DNA from: Sinorhizobium kostiense
GTDB lineage: Bacteria; Pseudomonadota; Alphaproteobacteria; Rhizobiales; Rhizobiaceae
Direction of reading: 5' to 3'
Assembly (NCBI RefSeq): GCF_017874595.1
Contig: NZ_JAGILA010000005.1
Span: forward strand, 363,479-427,478
Length of the DNA: 64,000 nt
This document shows positions 8,404 to 17,051 of this stretch, one piece after another. The notes under the pieces were generated by a model. It worked only from the letters and a program-made list of their open reading frames with translations. It made no database searches and was not told where the DNA came from. Within the stretch, counting starts at the first letter, position 1, and each line of letters starts with the position of its first letter. A program made the position numbers and the translations under genes.

Positions 8404-8970
8404 CTACCGCACCTTCCGGAGTATGAGCTTGCCCTCGGGAGAGATCGACCTTTCGTAGCGTGGCAAGTCGGCCACGGGACTGCCATCGGTGCCGGACTCG
8501 GGCAGCGCACCGTCGGACGCATCGACGTCCGCTGCAGGAGCCCAGAGTGAAGGCTCGAGTCTTTGCGTGACCTGCTTGCCCGGAGCGCTCAGGATCACGG
8601 AGCCGCTGGCCGCCGGGGAAGCAAAGAGCGTTCCGCCATCGATCTTGGCCACTTCCTTGTGGAGACTTTCCAGGCGCTGGCGGATGATTGCGACTTCGTC
8701 GGCCTTGGCCCCTTGGGTAATGTGCCGCCCCTGCTTCTCGAGCTGCAGCTTCAGCCCGTCAATCGAGCGCTTGACTGCGGCGAGGGCCTCCCGGCTCTCG
8801 CGCACGTCCGCGGCGTTCTTCGCGGTATAGAGCAGAATGCCTGCGTTCAAAGGCAGGAACACCAGCGCCAGGGCAACGAAGGGCGCAAATCGCGTGCGGG
8901 CCGGCTCGTCTGCCTTTCGCTCGCGCCGCACCTCGTCCGGCTCGACTTCGATATTCGCCATGCTGACCAT
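8404..8970 (-). CDS. Hypothetical membrane-anchored coiled-coil protein at end of Tad locus
   Basis: A 188-residue protein from ATG 8970, chosen because GGAGTAAGG lies just upstream; an upstream frame to 9006 is less likely. The N-terminus is acidic and Arg-rich, followed by one transmembrane helix (FVALALVFLPLNAGILLYTA), then a periplasmic coiled coil (VRESREALAAVKRSIDGLKL and the following 40 residues) and a low-complexity tail. This layout resembles bitopic accessory proteins. It is the last minus-strand gene of the pilus run, separated from the AAA+ ATPase gene by a mosaic repeat. No family recognised. A scaffold or alignment role in the pilus machine is only positional inference. Confidence 0.65.
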   Translation of the reverse strand: MVSMANIEVEPDEVRRERKADEPARTRFAPFVALALVFLPLNAGILLYTAKNAADVRESREALAAVKRSIDGLKLQLEKQGRHITQGAKADEVAIIRQRLESLHKEVAKIDGGTLFASPAASGSVILSAPGKQVTQRLEPSLWAPAADVDASDGALPESGTDGSPVADLPRYERSISPEGKLILRKVR

Positions 8971-9106
8971 CACCTTACTCCGCCGCAAGCAGGCCGAAGC
9001 CACCAAGAAGATGTCCCGGGCACCTATTCGGGACGAGGCGCCATTCGCGCCTACAGCGCTGAGCGTGCTTCAAGACGCATAAAGGACGCTGCAAGACTTT
9101 GCATCT

Positions 9107-9156
9107 GCGCATCGTGCTTTCCCGAAAACCGGCACCGCTTTCTGGGGCCGATGCGC
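9107..9156. repeat. GCGCATCG intergenic mosaic palindrome
   Basis: GCGCATCG at 9107-9114 pairs with CGATGCGC at 9149-9156 around CCCGAAAACCGG-type inner sequence. A fragment of the same element (GCGCATCGGCCCGAAAA) is at about 4739. This type is widespread between rhizobial genes. It lies in the 185-base spacer before the 8404 gene. Confidence 0.7.
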
Positions 9157-10451
9157 TAGTCTGACGTAAACACCCCTTCCCACGCCCGCTCCAGCATCGC
9201 CAGGGAGGCCACCTTTCCGGTTCCATTGAACGCACAATAGGAATCGATGAAGTCCAGCAGGTACTTCGGATGGTAACAGGACGCCAGCGATTCGCCACTG
9301 TAACGACGATCGTAAAACAATTCTAGGTCGCGCGGCGAGAGCTCTACATCGACGCTGCGCGCGTAGGCCTCGAATATCTGGATATATTCCTCCCGCGAGG
9401 GCGTGTTGACGAAGATCTTGTATTTAAGCCGCCGCAGGCCCGCCTCGTCGGAAAGATCCCGCGGCGCCATATTGGTGGAGAACACGACGAGCTCGTCGAA
9501 CGGCACCTTGAATTTCTTGCCGGTGTGCAACGTCAGGAAGTCGTAACCGCGCTCGAGCGGCACGATCCAGCGGTTGATCAGCGCCTGCGGCATGACCTGT
9601 TGCCGGCCGAAGTCGTCGATGATGAAGATACCGCCGGAAGCCTTCAGGTGAATCGGCGCCTCGTAGACATTCGCCCCCTCGCTCAAGGTGAGGTCGAGCA
9701 GGTCGAGCGTCAGCTCGCCGCCGGTCTTGATCACCGGCCGGCGGCACTCGACCCAGCGCCGGTCGGCCTTCGGATGAGGCCCTGTCCCCACAGCGGGCTG
9801 ATGCACCGCCTCGTCATAGAAGCAGATGACGTAGCCGCCGACCTCGATGGCATAGGGCACAAAGATCGTCTGCCGGAACAGGCGCGCCGAACGCTCGGCG
9901 ATGCTCGTCTTGCCGTTGCCGGGCGGTCCGTAAAGGAGGATCGACTGGCCGGAATTCATCGCCGGCCCCAGCTTTGCAACCAGCGAAGGCGACAGAACGA
10001 GCCCTTCGAGGCTCTTGGCAAGGGCCTCCGGCGTCACCCGCTCGTGATGGATTGTCTGCAATCCGAGCTGGCGGCAGAACGCATCGAGCGAAACCGGCGC
10101 CGGCCCCACATAGCTCGACTGCCGCAAGGCGGCCTGTGCATAGTCGGCGCCCTTCGCCGAGAGCGCGTAGCGGATGTCGGACCTGACGTCCTCGCCTGCG
10201 AGCCCGCGCGCCTCTAAATAGGCAAGCTTGGTGAGCTCCTTGATCAGGAGATTGACGACCACCTTGGAAAGCTTCATGCGCTCCGCCAGATGCGATGGCG
10301 TCACGGTGTCCTGCTCGGTCGCGCATTTGGCCGCCAAACGCAGGAGGAACGACAATTCGAGCCCGGTCTCCTCGACAGTCATCGGTGCCAAGGGCATGCG
10401 AGGATCGAGCGTTGCAGCGAGGTCTTCACGAGCTTGATCGAGCGAATGCAT
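9156..10451 (-). CDS. AAA+ ATPase associated with the Tad pilus locus
   Basis: A protein of 431 residues from ATG 10451 (CAGAGGGAT upstream); the longer open frame to 10799 is spurious and overlaps tadC. The N-terminal 100 residues look like a winged-helix region (HLAERMKLSKVVVNLLIKEL). The AAA+ core has Walker A GPPGNGKT and Walker B IFIIDDFG, sensor STNM and an Arg-rich sensor 2 area. It starts 34 bases after the tadC stop and is co-directional. It is not one of the standard CpaF/TadA motor ATPases. A MoxR/ClpX-like remodelling role in pilus assembly is possible. The winged-helix plus AAA+ layout makes a regulatory role equally open. Confidence 0.8.
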   Translation of the reverse strand: MHSLDQAREDLAATLDPRMPLAPMTVEETGLELSFLLRLAAKCATEQDTVTPSHLAERMKLSKVVVNLLIKELTKLAYLEARGLAGEDVRSDIRYALSAKGADYAQAALRQSSYVGPAPVSLDAFCRQLGLQTIHHERVTPEALAKSLEGLVLSPSLVAKLGPAMNSGQSILLYGPPGNGKTSIAERSARLFRQTIFVPYAIEVGGYVICFYDEAVHQPAVGTGPHPKADRRWVECRRPVIKTGGELTLDLLDLTLSEGANVYEAPIHLKASGGIFIIDDFGRQQVMPQALINRWIVPLERGYDFLTLHTGKKFKVPFDELVVFSTNMAPRDLSDEAGLRRLKYKIFVNTPSREEYIQIFEAYARSVDVELSPRDLELFYDRRYSGESLASCYHPKYLLDFIDSYCAFNGTGKVASLAMLERAWEGVFTSD

Positions 10452-10485
10452 GGGTATCCCTCTGTTCTTCAAATCTGGAGCGGGG

Positions 10486-11433
10486 CTAACCGCCAGGCGA
10501 CAGGCCGACGACCAGGCTGACGACGCGAATGACGATAGGCACAAGCACGATGACGAGACTGACCGGAAACAGGAAGGCCCCGAGCGGCAGCAGCATCTTG
10601 ATCGGCAGCGCGTTGGCCTTTTCCTCTGCCCGCACGATCCGGAGATCGCGCATTTCCTTGCTGTAGACCCGAAGTGTCTGGGTGACGCTCGTGCCGAGCT
10701 CCTCGGACTGGCGGAAGAGCACCGCAAGTGCCCGCGCCTCATCGATCCGGAGCCGCGCCGCGAGATTGGCGAGCGCATCGCGTAGGCGCCGTCCGCCACG
10801 CACCTCGAGCATCATGATAGAAAGATGCAGGCCGAAATCCTGTCTCTTGCTGACGAATTCCCGCGCCACCCGGTTTGCCGCCGCCTCGAGGCTCATGCCC
10901 GCATCGAGGCAGACGATCAGCATGTCCATGAAATCAGGAAAGAGGCGGCGATATTCGCGCTCCTTCGCGTCGCCGCGCCGGTCGATATAGATGTTTACCA
11001 GGATGAAGGTCGCGCCGGCGGCGAACATCGCGACGAGGAGCGTCATCAGCCGCGACGTTTCCGGAATGAAGCGGTTGAAGGCCCAGACGGTCAAGACGAA
11101 TGCCGCGATACAGATGACGGCGCGGACCGTCTGGAAGGTGGTGACCGAGCCCGCATTGAAATACCCCGCACGGATCAGCCGGTTCTGCGTGGAATTGACG
11201 TTGGTGTCGCGTCGGGTGATCTCGAAATAGCGGCGGATCAGCCGGTTCTCCGCCTCGCCGAGTTCGTCGATCGCGGCGTCGCCGACACGGAGCTCGTCCC
11301 CGCGTGCCTTCGCACCCGCCTCGGAAAGTCGGACGGCGACCTCACGCCGCCTGAAGAGCAGTTCCGACGCGGCGCCGGCAAAGATCAGGACCGAGAAGAA
11401 GACGATGAGGTAAATGCCGTACTCGTTCCACAT
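10486..11433 (-). CDS. tadC: Tad pilus inner-membrane platform protein TadC
   Basis: This 315-residue type II secretion F-domain protein has an N-terminal helix (YLIVFFSVLIFAGAASELLF), a central helix pair around residues 110-155, a conserved cytoplasmic loop (DMLIVCLDAGMSLEAAANRV and LFRQSEELGTSVTQTL), and a C-terminal membrane segment ending in a Gly-rich tail. TadC and TadB form the platform that the CpaF ATPase drives. ATG 11433 lies nine bases after the tadB stop in the same transcript. The F-domain Glu and Gly pattern is intact. Little ambiguity except naming. Confidence 0.95.
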   Translation of the reverse strand: MWNEYGIYLIVFFSVLIFAGAASELLFRRREVAVRLSEAGAKARGDELRVGDAAIDELGEAENRLIRRYFEITRRDTNVNSTQNRLIRAGYFNAGSVTTFQTVRAVICIAAFVLTVWAFNRFIPETSRLMTLLVAMFAAGATFILVNIYIDRRGDAKEREYRRLFPDFMDMLIVCLDAGMSLEAAANRVAREFVSKRQDFGLHLSIMMLEVRGGRRLRDALANLAARLRIDEARALAVLFRQSEELGTSVTQTLRVYSKEMRDLRIVRAEEKANALPIKMLLPLGAFLFPVSLVIVLVPIVIRVVSLVVGLSPGG

Positions 11434-11442
11434 GGCAGCGCC

Positions 11443-12396
11443 TCAATACTCAAAGTTGACCATCTTGTAGAGAATGACGTTGCCGATCGCCATCACCACC
11501 AGCAGGCTCGTGACGATGATCGTGCCGTAGCCGCTGTTCCAGACCGGATCGAAATAGTCCGGCGACAGCGCCCTGATCAGGCCATAGAGCAGGAAGGGAT
11601 AGATCGACATGAAGATCGCGGTTATGCGCCCCTCCGCAGAGATCGACTTCACCTTTGCCTTCAGCATGAAGCGGTCGCGCAGGGTCTTGGAGAGATTCTG
11701 CAGGATCTCGACAAGGTTGCCGCCGGTGCCGGCCTGGACGCTGAGCGAGATGGCTAGGAGATTGAGGTCCTCGACCCCCACCCGGTGGTTGAGGTTCATC
11801 AGCGCGTCATCGAGCGTCACGCCATAGGTCAACTCGTCCGTCAGGAGGCCGAACTCCGTGCCGATCGGGTCGGGCATTTCACGGGCCACGAGCGCAATCG
11901 CCGCCGGCAGCGGATGCCCGGCCGCGAGGCTGCGGGTGGCGACGTCGAGCGCCTCCGGCAGCTTCTCGGCGAATTTCTGCACGCGCTTTGCCCGGACCCG
12001 CCAGACGACGAGCACCGGAATGGCCAGACAGGCGGCGAGGAAGATCGGAATTCGAATGAGATTGGTCGGCGCGAAGTATTGCACGACCAGCCAGATGGCA
12101 AGCGCGCCGGCGACCCCGTAGAGAGCAATGCGCTTGCCGTCGAAATTGATACCGGACTGCACGTAATATTGCCTGAGCCGCTGCATCAACGGCAGCGATC
12201 GCCATTCCCCATCGACGCCGCGCTCCTTCAGCATCTCGCGATACACCTCGCGGCGGTTCTCGTTGCCTGCGAGCAGACTCAGGCGATGGTTCACCGCCCT
12301 GGTGCGCTCGGAAGTCCGGAAGTAGCCGCGCAGCAGCGCTTCGGCGGAAACCAGCGCTGCGACGAAGACGGCGCCGTAGAGAAGCAGGAGCGTCAT
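11443..12396 (-). CDS. tadB: Tad pilus inner-membrane platform protein TadB
   Basis: This 317-residue F-domain protein has helices near the N-terminus (LLLLYGAVFVAALVSAEALL), at about 95-135 and near the C-terminus. The central F domain carries EALDVATRSLAAGHPLPAAI and LSVQAGTGGNLVEILQNLSK, typical of TadB. Its ATG overlaps the cpaF stop (ATGA), which implies translational coupling. It pairs with TadC to make the pilus platform in the inner membrane. Confidence 0.95.
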   Translation of the reverse strand: MTLLLLYGAVFVAALVSAEALLRGYFRTSERTRAVNHRLSLLAGNENRREVYREMLKERGVDGEWRSLPLMQRLRQYYVQSGINFDGKRIALYGVAGALAIWLVVQYFAPTNLIRIPIFLAACLAIPVLVVWRVRAKRVQKFAEKLPEALDVATRSLAAGHPLPAAIALVAREMPDPIGTEFGLLTDELTYGVTLDDALMNLNHRVGVEDLNLLAISLSVQAGTGGNLVEILQNLSKTLRDRFMLKAKVKSISAEGRITAIFMSIYPFLLYGLIRALSPDYFDPVWNSGYGTIIVTSLLVVMAIGNVILYKMVNFEY

Positions 12397-13841
12397 GATT
12401 TTCTGGCCCCCGTCTGCAATGGCCTTCCGGGCTCGAAGATGGACTGCGGCACGATGACGCCGACTTCGGCGAATTCCTCGACGAAGCGCGGCCTCAAGCC
12501 AGTGGCGCGGAACTCGCCGATGATGCGGCCGTTCTCGTCGGTGCCGGTCTTCTTGAAGCGCATGATCTCCTGCATCTGCACGACCTCGCCTTCCATGCCG
12601 GTAATCTCGGAGACCGAGACGAGCTTGCGGCTGCCGTCGCTCAGGCGCTGCACCTGGACGATGAGGGTGATGGCCGAGGCAATCTGCGAGCGCACGCTCT
12701 GCTGCGACATCGGCATGCCGGCCATGCCGACCATCTGCTCGAGACGGCTCACCGCATCCCGCGGCGTATTGGCATGGATCGTCGTCATCGAGCCTTCATG
12801 GCCGGTGTTCATCGCCTGCAGCATGTCGAAGGCCTCCTCGCCGCGCACCTCGCCGACGATGATGCGGTCCGGCCGCATGCGCAGCGCGTTCTTCAGGAGC
12901 TCGCGCTGGCGTATCTCGTTGCGGCCGTCGAGCGTCGGCGGCCGGGTCTCCATGCGTCCGACATGCGGCTGCTGCAATTGCAGTTCCGCCGCATCCTCGA
13001 TGGTGATCAGCCGCTCCTTCGGCGAGATCTGTGAGGAGAGTGCATTGAGCAGCGTCGTCTTGCCCGAGCCGGTACCGCCGGAGATGACCATCGACACCCG
13101 GCCTTTGACCGCGGCGCTGAGCAGGATGCGCATCTCCTCCGCCATGGCGCCGTATTCTACGAGCCGCTCCATCGTCAGCGGCTTGCGGGTGAATTTGCGG
13201 ATCGAGACGAGCGGCCCGTCGATCGAGATCGGCCGGATCGCGACGTTGACGCGCGATCCGTCCTTGAGGCGGGCGTCGACCATGGGCGTCGACTCGTCGA
13301 CGCGGCGGCCGACGGCCGAGACGATCTTGTTGATCACCCGGAGCAGGTGGTCCTCGTCCTTGAAGCGTACCGCCGTGCTTTCGAGCATGCCTCTCCGCTC
13401 CACATAGACGTTCTTGTAGCCGTTGATCAGGATGTCGGCGACGCTCTCGTCCGAGAGCAGAGGCTCGATCGGGCCGAGGCCAAGCATCTCATCGGTGATG
13501 TCGCGGACGAGATCGTTGATCTCCTTGGCATTGAGCGGCGAATTGTTGCGGCGAATATAATCCTTGACCAGCGGCCGGATCTCCGCGGCGATCTCCTCGG
13601 TGTCGAGCGAGTCGAGAATGCCGAGATTGATGTGGTCGAGCAGGTGGCGATGAAGGTTCACCCTCTCGGAGACCATATCCAGGCCGAGCGGCGCCTGCTC
13701 CTCGCCTGGCGCTTCGGCGACTGCCAGCGCCGGCGCGGCCGCAGCAGCGGCCCCGCCTGACGGAAATTCGACGACCGGACTGCTCCCTGCCCTCTCCTGT
13801 GGCGGCTGCTTGTAAAAGCGTCCTATGAACCCATTCGCCAT
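12393..13841 (-). CDS. cpaF: Tad pilus motor ATPase CpaF (TadA)
   Basis: This 482-residue secretion ATPase of the VirB11/PulE superfamily hydrolyses ATP to drive pilin polymerisation. A low-complexity N-terminal tail (about 80 residues) precedes the N-terminal domain. The catalytic domain has Walker A GGTGSGKTTLL, an Asp box (ITIEDAAELQL), Walker B RPDRIIVGEVRG and the His box TGHEGSMTTIHANTPRDA. The start ATG 13841 is preceded by TAAGGAGTAAAGCTG. It is followed by tadB with a four-base overlap. The gene before it, unusually, encodes an L,D-transpeptidase. Confidence 0.97.
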   Translation of the reverse strand: MANGFIGRFYKQPPQERAGSSPVVEFPSGGAAAAAAPALAVAEAPGEEQAPLGLDMVSERVNLHRHLLDHINLGILDSLDTEEIAAEIRPLVKDYIRRNNSPLNAKEINDLVRDITDEMLGLGPIEPLLSDESVADILINGYKNVYVERRGMLESTAVRFKDEDHLLRVINKIVSAVGRRVDESTPMVDARLKDGSRVNVAIRPISIDGPLVSIRKFTRKPLTMERLVEYGAMAEEMRILLSAAVKGRVSMVISGGTGSGKTTLLNALSSQISPKERLITIEDAAELQLQQPHVGRMETRPPTLDGRNEIRQRELLKNALRMRPDRIIVGEVRGEEAFDMLQAMNTGHEGSMTTIHANTPRDAVSRLEQMVGMAGMPMSQQSVRSQIASAITLIVQVQRLSDGSRKLVSVSEITGMEGEVVQMQEIMRFKKTGTDENGRIIGEFRATGLRPRFVEEFAEVGVIVPQSIFEPGRPLQTGARKS

Positions 13842-13909
13842 CAGCTTTACTCCTTACACACTAGCCTTTTCGCGCCCGGTTCACCTCCCAGGCAGCAACC
13901 CCCAAACAC

Positions 13910-14497
13910 TTACTTCACCACCACCGTCGCCCCCAGCTTCACCCGGTTGTAGAGATCGATGACGTCGGCGTTGCTCATGCGGAAACAGCCCGAAGAGGCG
14001 AATTCGCCGACGGTGGATTGTTCGTTGGTTCCGTGGATGCGGTAGAGCGTGTCCGCGCCTCCCCGATAGAGATAGATCCCGCGCGCGCCCATCGGATTGA
14101 ACGGGCCGGCCGGCACGAGGTCCGGCAGTTCCGGCGAGCGCGCCTTCATCTCGACCGGCGGGCGCCAGTCCGGCCATTCCGCCTTGCGGCCGACCTTGAC
14201 GACGCCCATCCAGCGGAAACCGTCGCGGCCGACGCCGATCCGGTAGCGCAGGGCGCGATTGCCGGAGAGCACGAGGTCGAGCGTGCGCTTGCCGCTCGAA
14301 ATGACGACCGTGCCGGCGGGATAGTTGTGCGCAGCATCGACCACCGAAGCCGTCGTCACCCCCAGATGCCGCGGCACCCGCGCGCTCGCGGCTCCCGCGA
14401 CCGAAGGAAAGGCAAGCGGGAGCACCAGCAGCGCCGCTCCGACCAGCCGGCCCCATCCGCGCGCGTGTGTTGCATTCCTGTGCATGCCTGCCTTCAT
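13910..14497 (-). CDS. L,D-transpeptidase (YkuD) inside the Tad locus
   Basis: A 195-residue protein with a cleavable signal peptide (GAALLVLPLAFPSVAGA, cut about residue 36). The YkuD domain ends with the catalytic HGTNEQSTVGEFASSGCFRM motif, in which the histidine, the SxGC cysteine (about residue 173) and the following arginine are all present. Such enzymes make 3-3 peptidoglycan cross-links or attach proteins to the wall. The start overlaps the cpaE stop (ATGA) and the stop lies 68 bases before cpaF, so it is part of the pilus operon. A role in opening or reinforcing the wall around the pilus is inference. Confidence 0.93.
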   Translation of the reverse strand: MKAGMHRNATHARGWGRLVGAALLVLPLAFPSVAGAASARVPRHLGVTTASVVDAAHNYPAGTVVISSGKRTLDLVLSGNRALRYRIGVGRDGFRWMGVVKVGRKAEWPDWRPPVEMKARSPELPDLVPAGPFNPMGARGIYLYRGGADTLYRIHGTNEQSTVGEFASSGCFRMSNADVIDLYNRVKLGATVVVK

Positions 14498-15651
14498 TTT
14501 ACCATCGCTCCGAGCTTGCCGACGGCGCTGCAGAATCGCGAGCGCTCATTGACCTCGACCGGCAACACGCCGCGGTCGAGCGCCTCGCGCAGCGTCTCCC
14601 AATCATAGGCGACGATATGGGCGTGGGTGTCCTTGAAGATCTTGTCGATCTGCTTGCGGCTGACCCCCAGGCTGAAGAGCCGCGTGCGGTATTTGTTGAC
14701 GACGACGAAGATGGAGGCCGGGCTGCCGCGAAGACTAACCAGATGCAGAAAAAGATCCCGCGCCTGGTGAAGCGCCGGTATCGTCATCTCGGTGACGATC
14801 GTGACGCTGTTGACCGATCTCAAAACGTCATCTTTCCAGGGCGTGCTGTAATAGGGCATGTCGAGCACCGTCTCGTCGCTCTCGAAGGCCGCGACATCAA
14901 GCATCCTCAGCACCAGCTCCGCTCCCTTCGGCGACCAGAGCACAGAAGGCTGCTTGAACGACAGCAGCGAAAAGCCGCTCCCGTGGCGCTTGCGCACGAG
15001 ATCGATGAATTCGAGGTCGACGCGAGAAGGATTGGCGACGACCGGCAGCAGGTCATAATCATTGACGAGGTTGAGGTAATAGCCGAGCGACCCGGACGAG
15101 AAATCCATATCGAAGAGATCGACCCGCGCGGTGCCGCTTTTCGTCGGCCGCGCCAGTACATGGGCGAGCGAGGAGGCGATCACGCTCGCACCTGCCCCGC
15201 CGACGGCGGAGACAACGGCATGGACGCGGCTGCCGGTCGCGCCCGCCGCCGGCGCATGCGTCGAGATCATGTCGATCAGCGCCCGCCGCTCCAGCGGCTT
15301 TTTCAGCCAGTCATTGCCGGCGAGGCGGAAGATGAGTCGCATCCGGTCGGCCGGCAGCTCCTCGGAGACGACGACGAGCGGGATGCTGCGATGACTGGCG
15401 CGAAATGAGAAGAGTTCCGCCTGTGCCAGCACGTCGCCATTGTCGACGTCGAGCACGATCATGTGGAACTGCTTCGGATCGAGCCGCCCCTTTTCGCCGA
15501 GCGCTTTCAGCGACATATGACTGACGTCGTAGCGCGAGAGCGACCCGAAGGTGTCGAGCATGAAGCTCGCCGCAGCCGCGTCATCGGAAAGGAGCAGGAT
15601 CTTTGTGGTCGCTACGAAGTTCATATGCGCTGTCATTTCTCTTCCCCACAC
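14494..15651 (-). CDS. cpaE: Tad pilus localisation ATPase CpaE (TadZ)
   Basis: A protein of 385 residues. Residues about 12-130 form a receiver-like domain without a full phosphorylation site (ILLLSDDAAAASFMLDTFGS, then FHMIVLDVDNGD). Residues about 150-375 form a MinD/ParA-type ATPase with the atypical Walker A SAVGGAGASVIASSLAHVL, which lacks the usual lysine as in many CpaE proteins, and the later VDLFDMDFSSGSLGYYLN. CpaE places the pilus machine at a cell pole in Caulobacter. It overlaps the L,D-transpeptidase start by four bases. The upstream TadE-like gene ends 12 bases before it on the other side. Confidence 0.93.
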   Translation of the reverse strand: MWGREMTAHMNFVATTKILLLSDDAAAASFMLDTFGSLSRYDVSHMSLKALGEKGRLDPKQFHMIVLDVDNGDVLAQAELFSFRASHRSIPLVVVSEELPADRMRLIFRLAGNDWLKKPLERRALIDMISTHAPAAGATGSRVHAVVSAVGGAGASVIASSLAHVLARPTKSGTARVDLFDMDFSSGSLGYYLNLVNDYDLLPVVANPSRVDLEFIDLVRKRHGSGFSLLSFKQPSVLWSPKGAELVLRMLDVAAFESDETVLDMPYYSTPWKDDVLRSVNSVTIVTEMTIPALHQARDLFLHLVSLRGSPASIFVVVNKYRTRLFSLGVSRKQIDKIFKDTHAHIVAYDWETLREALDRGVLPVEVNERSRFCSAVGKLGAMVK

Positions 15652-15663
15652 AATATCAGAGGG

Positions 15664-16575
15664 TTAGCAGGTCGAGCATGTTCTCAGGTCTTCCGTCGTG
15701 ATCGTCACCGGATGGGCCGGTATCGTGATAGTATCGAGCCCCAGCAACCCGCCCAGGAGCGGCAGGTCGAAGGTGACGTTGCGAACCTCGAACCGCATGG
15801 TGACCACCGGTCCCTCCGGCCGTCCCCAGTACCCGAGCCCCGAGCGCTGGTAGGTGATCGCGATGTTATCCCTCTCGATCTCCGGGTTGGCATGGCAGAT
15901 CGCAGGGCGGATGCCGGCAGTCCCAAGGGATTGGCACTCAGTAGCTGCGCTAGAGCCATAGACAATACGGTTCAGCGCGGCGACATTGCAGTTCGCCAAG
16001 TTGGGGCCGCAGGTAGAGGAGACCGTTGCATCGTTGGGCGTGGCTGTACCGTTGTTCACCGGGTTCGCGGCACTGGTTGGGAAGACCGTCGCGAAGTTGC
16101 TGGTCAACGGATCTGAGACCGCTGCGAGCCTAGCCCCATATTGGAGTGCCTTCACCGTCTGATTCCACTGCGACATGGCATAGCCGAACTCGACGAGGGC
16201 GGCGAAGACCAGGAGCACGATCGGGAAGGTGATCAGCGCCTCGGAAAGCGCTATGCCGCTTTCGTCCTGGCGAAATCCGGTCCTCCGTGTGGGGCGGGCC
16301 GATGCACCGAGTGTCGTGGCACAGGCCGCACCTCCCTCATCCCTGTGCTCGTCACAGGGATCCAGCCACGGTGCGTCCGCACCGTGAAGGACTCCCTTCC
16401 ACGTGCCGAAATGAACGCTCGCTCGCCCCCAATAGTGATCCTTCTGCGCCGCCGACGCGGCGCTGCTGGAATCCTGTGACGAGCACAGGAATGGGGTGGG
16501 TGTGTGATTGCCGAACGCAGCGCCCCGCCCCATCCAATCACGCAACGGTCTTTGTTGTGCCCGTTCGGTTACCAT
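15664..16575 (-). CDS. TadE-like pseudopilin with repeat-derived N-terminal extension
   Basis: The C-terminal 200 residues are TadE-like: DESGIALSEALITFPIVLLV leads into one transmembrane helix and then a periplasmic domain with several cysteines (CGPNLANC, CQSLG, CHANPE and a final CSTC). The reading frame starts at ATG 16575, which overlaps the stop of the preceding tadE gene (ATGGTAA). Residues about 22-85 are translated from an inverted-repeat element (16331-16500), and I find no ATG or GTG between that element and the TadE domain. The protein is therefore 303 residues instead of about 220. Either the insertion is tolerated, or the leader is processed, or the gene is poorly functional. 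Confidence 0.82.
   Translation of the reverse strand: MVTERAQQRPLRDWMGRGAAFGNHTPTPFLCSSQDSSSAASAAQKDHYWGRASVHFGTWKGVLHGADAPWLDPCDEHRDEGGAACATTLGASARPTRRTGFRQDESGIALSEALITFPIVLLVFAALVEFGYAMSQWNQTVKALQYGARLAAVSDPLTSNFATVFPTSAANPVNNGTATPNDATVSSTCGPNLANCNVAALNRIVYGSSAATECQSLGTAGIRPAICHANPEIERDNIAITYQRSGLGYWGRPEGPVVTMRFEVRNVTFDLPLLGGLLGLDTITIPAHPVTITTEDLRTCSTC
16331..16500. repeat. Inverted-repeat element inserted in the TadE-like gene
   Basis: CTGTGCTCGTCACAG (16343-16357) and CTGTGACGAGCACAG (16474-16488) are exact inverted copies, and similarity extends outward (CCTCCCTCATCC versus CCACCCCATTCC). The sequence encodes the IPVLVTG-type peptides familiar from dispersed alpha-proteobacterial repeats. 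Outer edges are approximate. Confidence 0.75.
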
Positions 16576-17051
16576 CCCATGTACCTCTCTTCATGCGAGA
16601 CGCTGATGGTTATGGCGTCGATGCCGAGCCAGCCGAATAGCGGAGAGGCCACATACTGGTGCGCCGTGGAAATGGTGAATGTGCCGTCAGCACCGGCCGG
16701 ATTCACTGTAATGTCGGCGAGATCAGGGCCCCAGCCGAGAACGCGCAGCGCCGCACCTGCAGCCGGGGTTTGCGTCCCGTAATAAGCAATGGTTTTCGCG
16801 GTCGCCTCCGAGCAGGTCGCGGTATAGGTCGGCGAAGTCGGCCGGCATCGGGAGAGATAGCGGCCGGCGTCGCGCAGGCCCGCATCGATCTGCATCCGCT
16901 CCCACATGACGTTGCCGAATTCGAGGATTCCGGCTGCAAAGAGCGTCACGAAGGGCACCGCCACCAAGGCTTCGGCAAGAACAGCACCCTCTTCCTTCCA
17001 CCAGAAGGTGCGCTTCGTCCGCAAATGAAGGAATTTCTTGAACGCAGTCAT
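16569..17051 (-). CDS. tadE: Tad pilus assembly protein TadE
   Basis: This 160-residue pseudopilin has a short basic N-terminus, the TadE motif EEGAVLAEALVAVPFVTLFA with a single transmembrane helix (about residues 25-48), and a periplasmic domain. Its prepilin-type Glu is in EALV. The start overlaps the tadG stop (ATGA), and its stop overlaps the start of the next TadE-like gene, so the three are translationally coupled. TadE/F minor pilins are processed by the CpaA-type peptidase and prime the pilus. Confidence 0.93.
   Translation of the reverse strand: MTAFKKFLHLRTKRTFWWKEEGAVLAEALVAVPFVTLFAAGILEFGNVMWERMQIDAGLRDAGRYLSRCRPTSPTYTATCSEATAKTIAYYGTQTPAAGAALRVLGWGPDLADITVNPAGADGTFTISTAHQYVASPLFGWLGIDAITISVSHEERYMGW

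Noticed and set aside
10452..10799. N-terminal extension of the AAA+ ATPase to 10799
   Set aside because: It overlaps tadC and its composition (Ser/Arg/Cys-rich) is that of a shadow; ATG 10451 has a ribosome-binding site.
11785..13407. Plus-strand open frame of 540 residues opposite tadB and cpaF
   Set aside because: CpaF Walker motifs are clear on the minus strand; the plus frame lacks any domain pattern.
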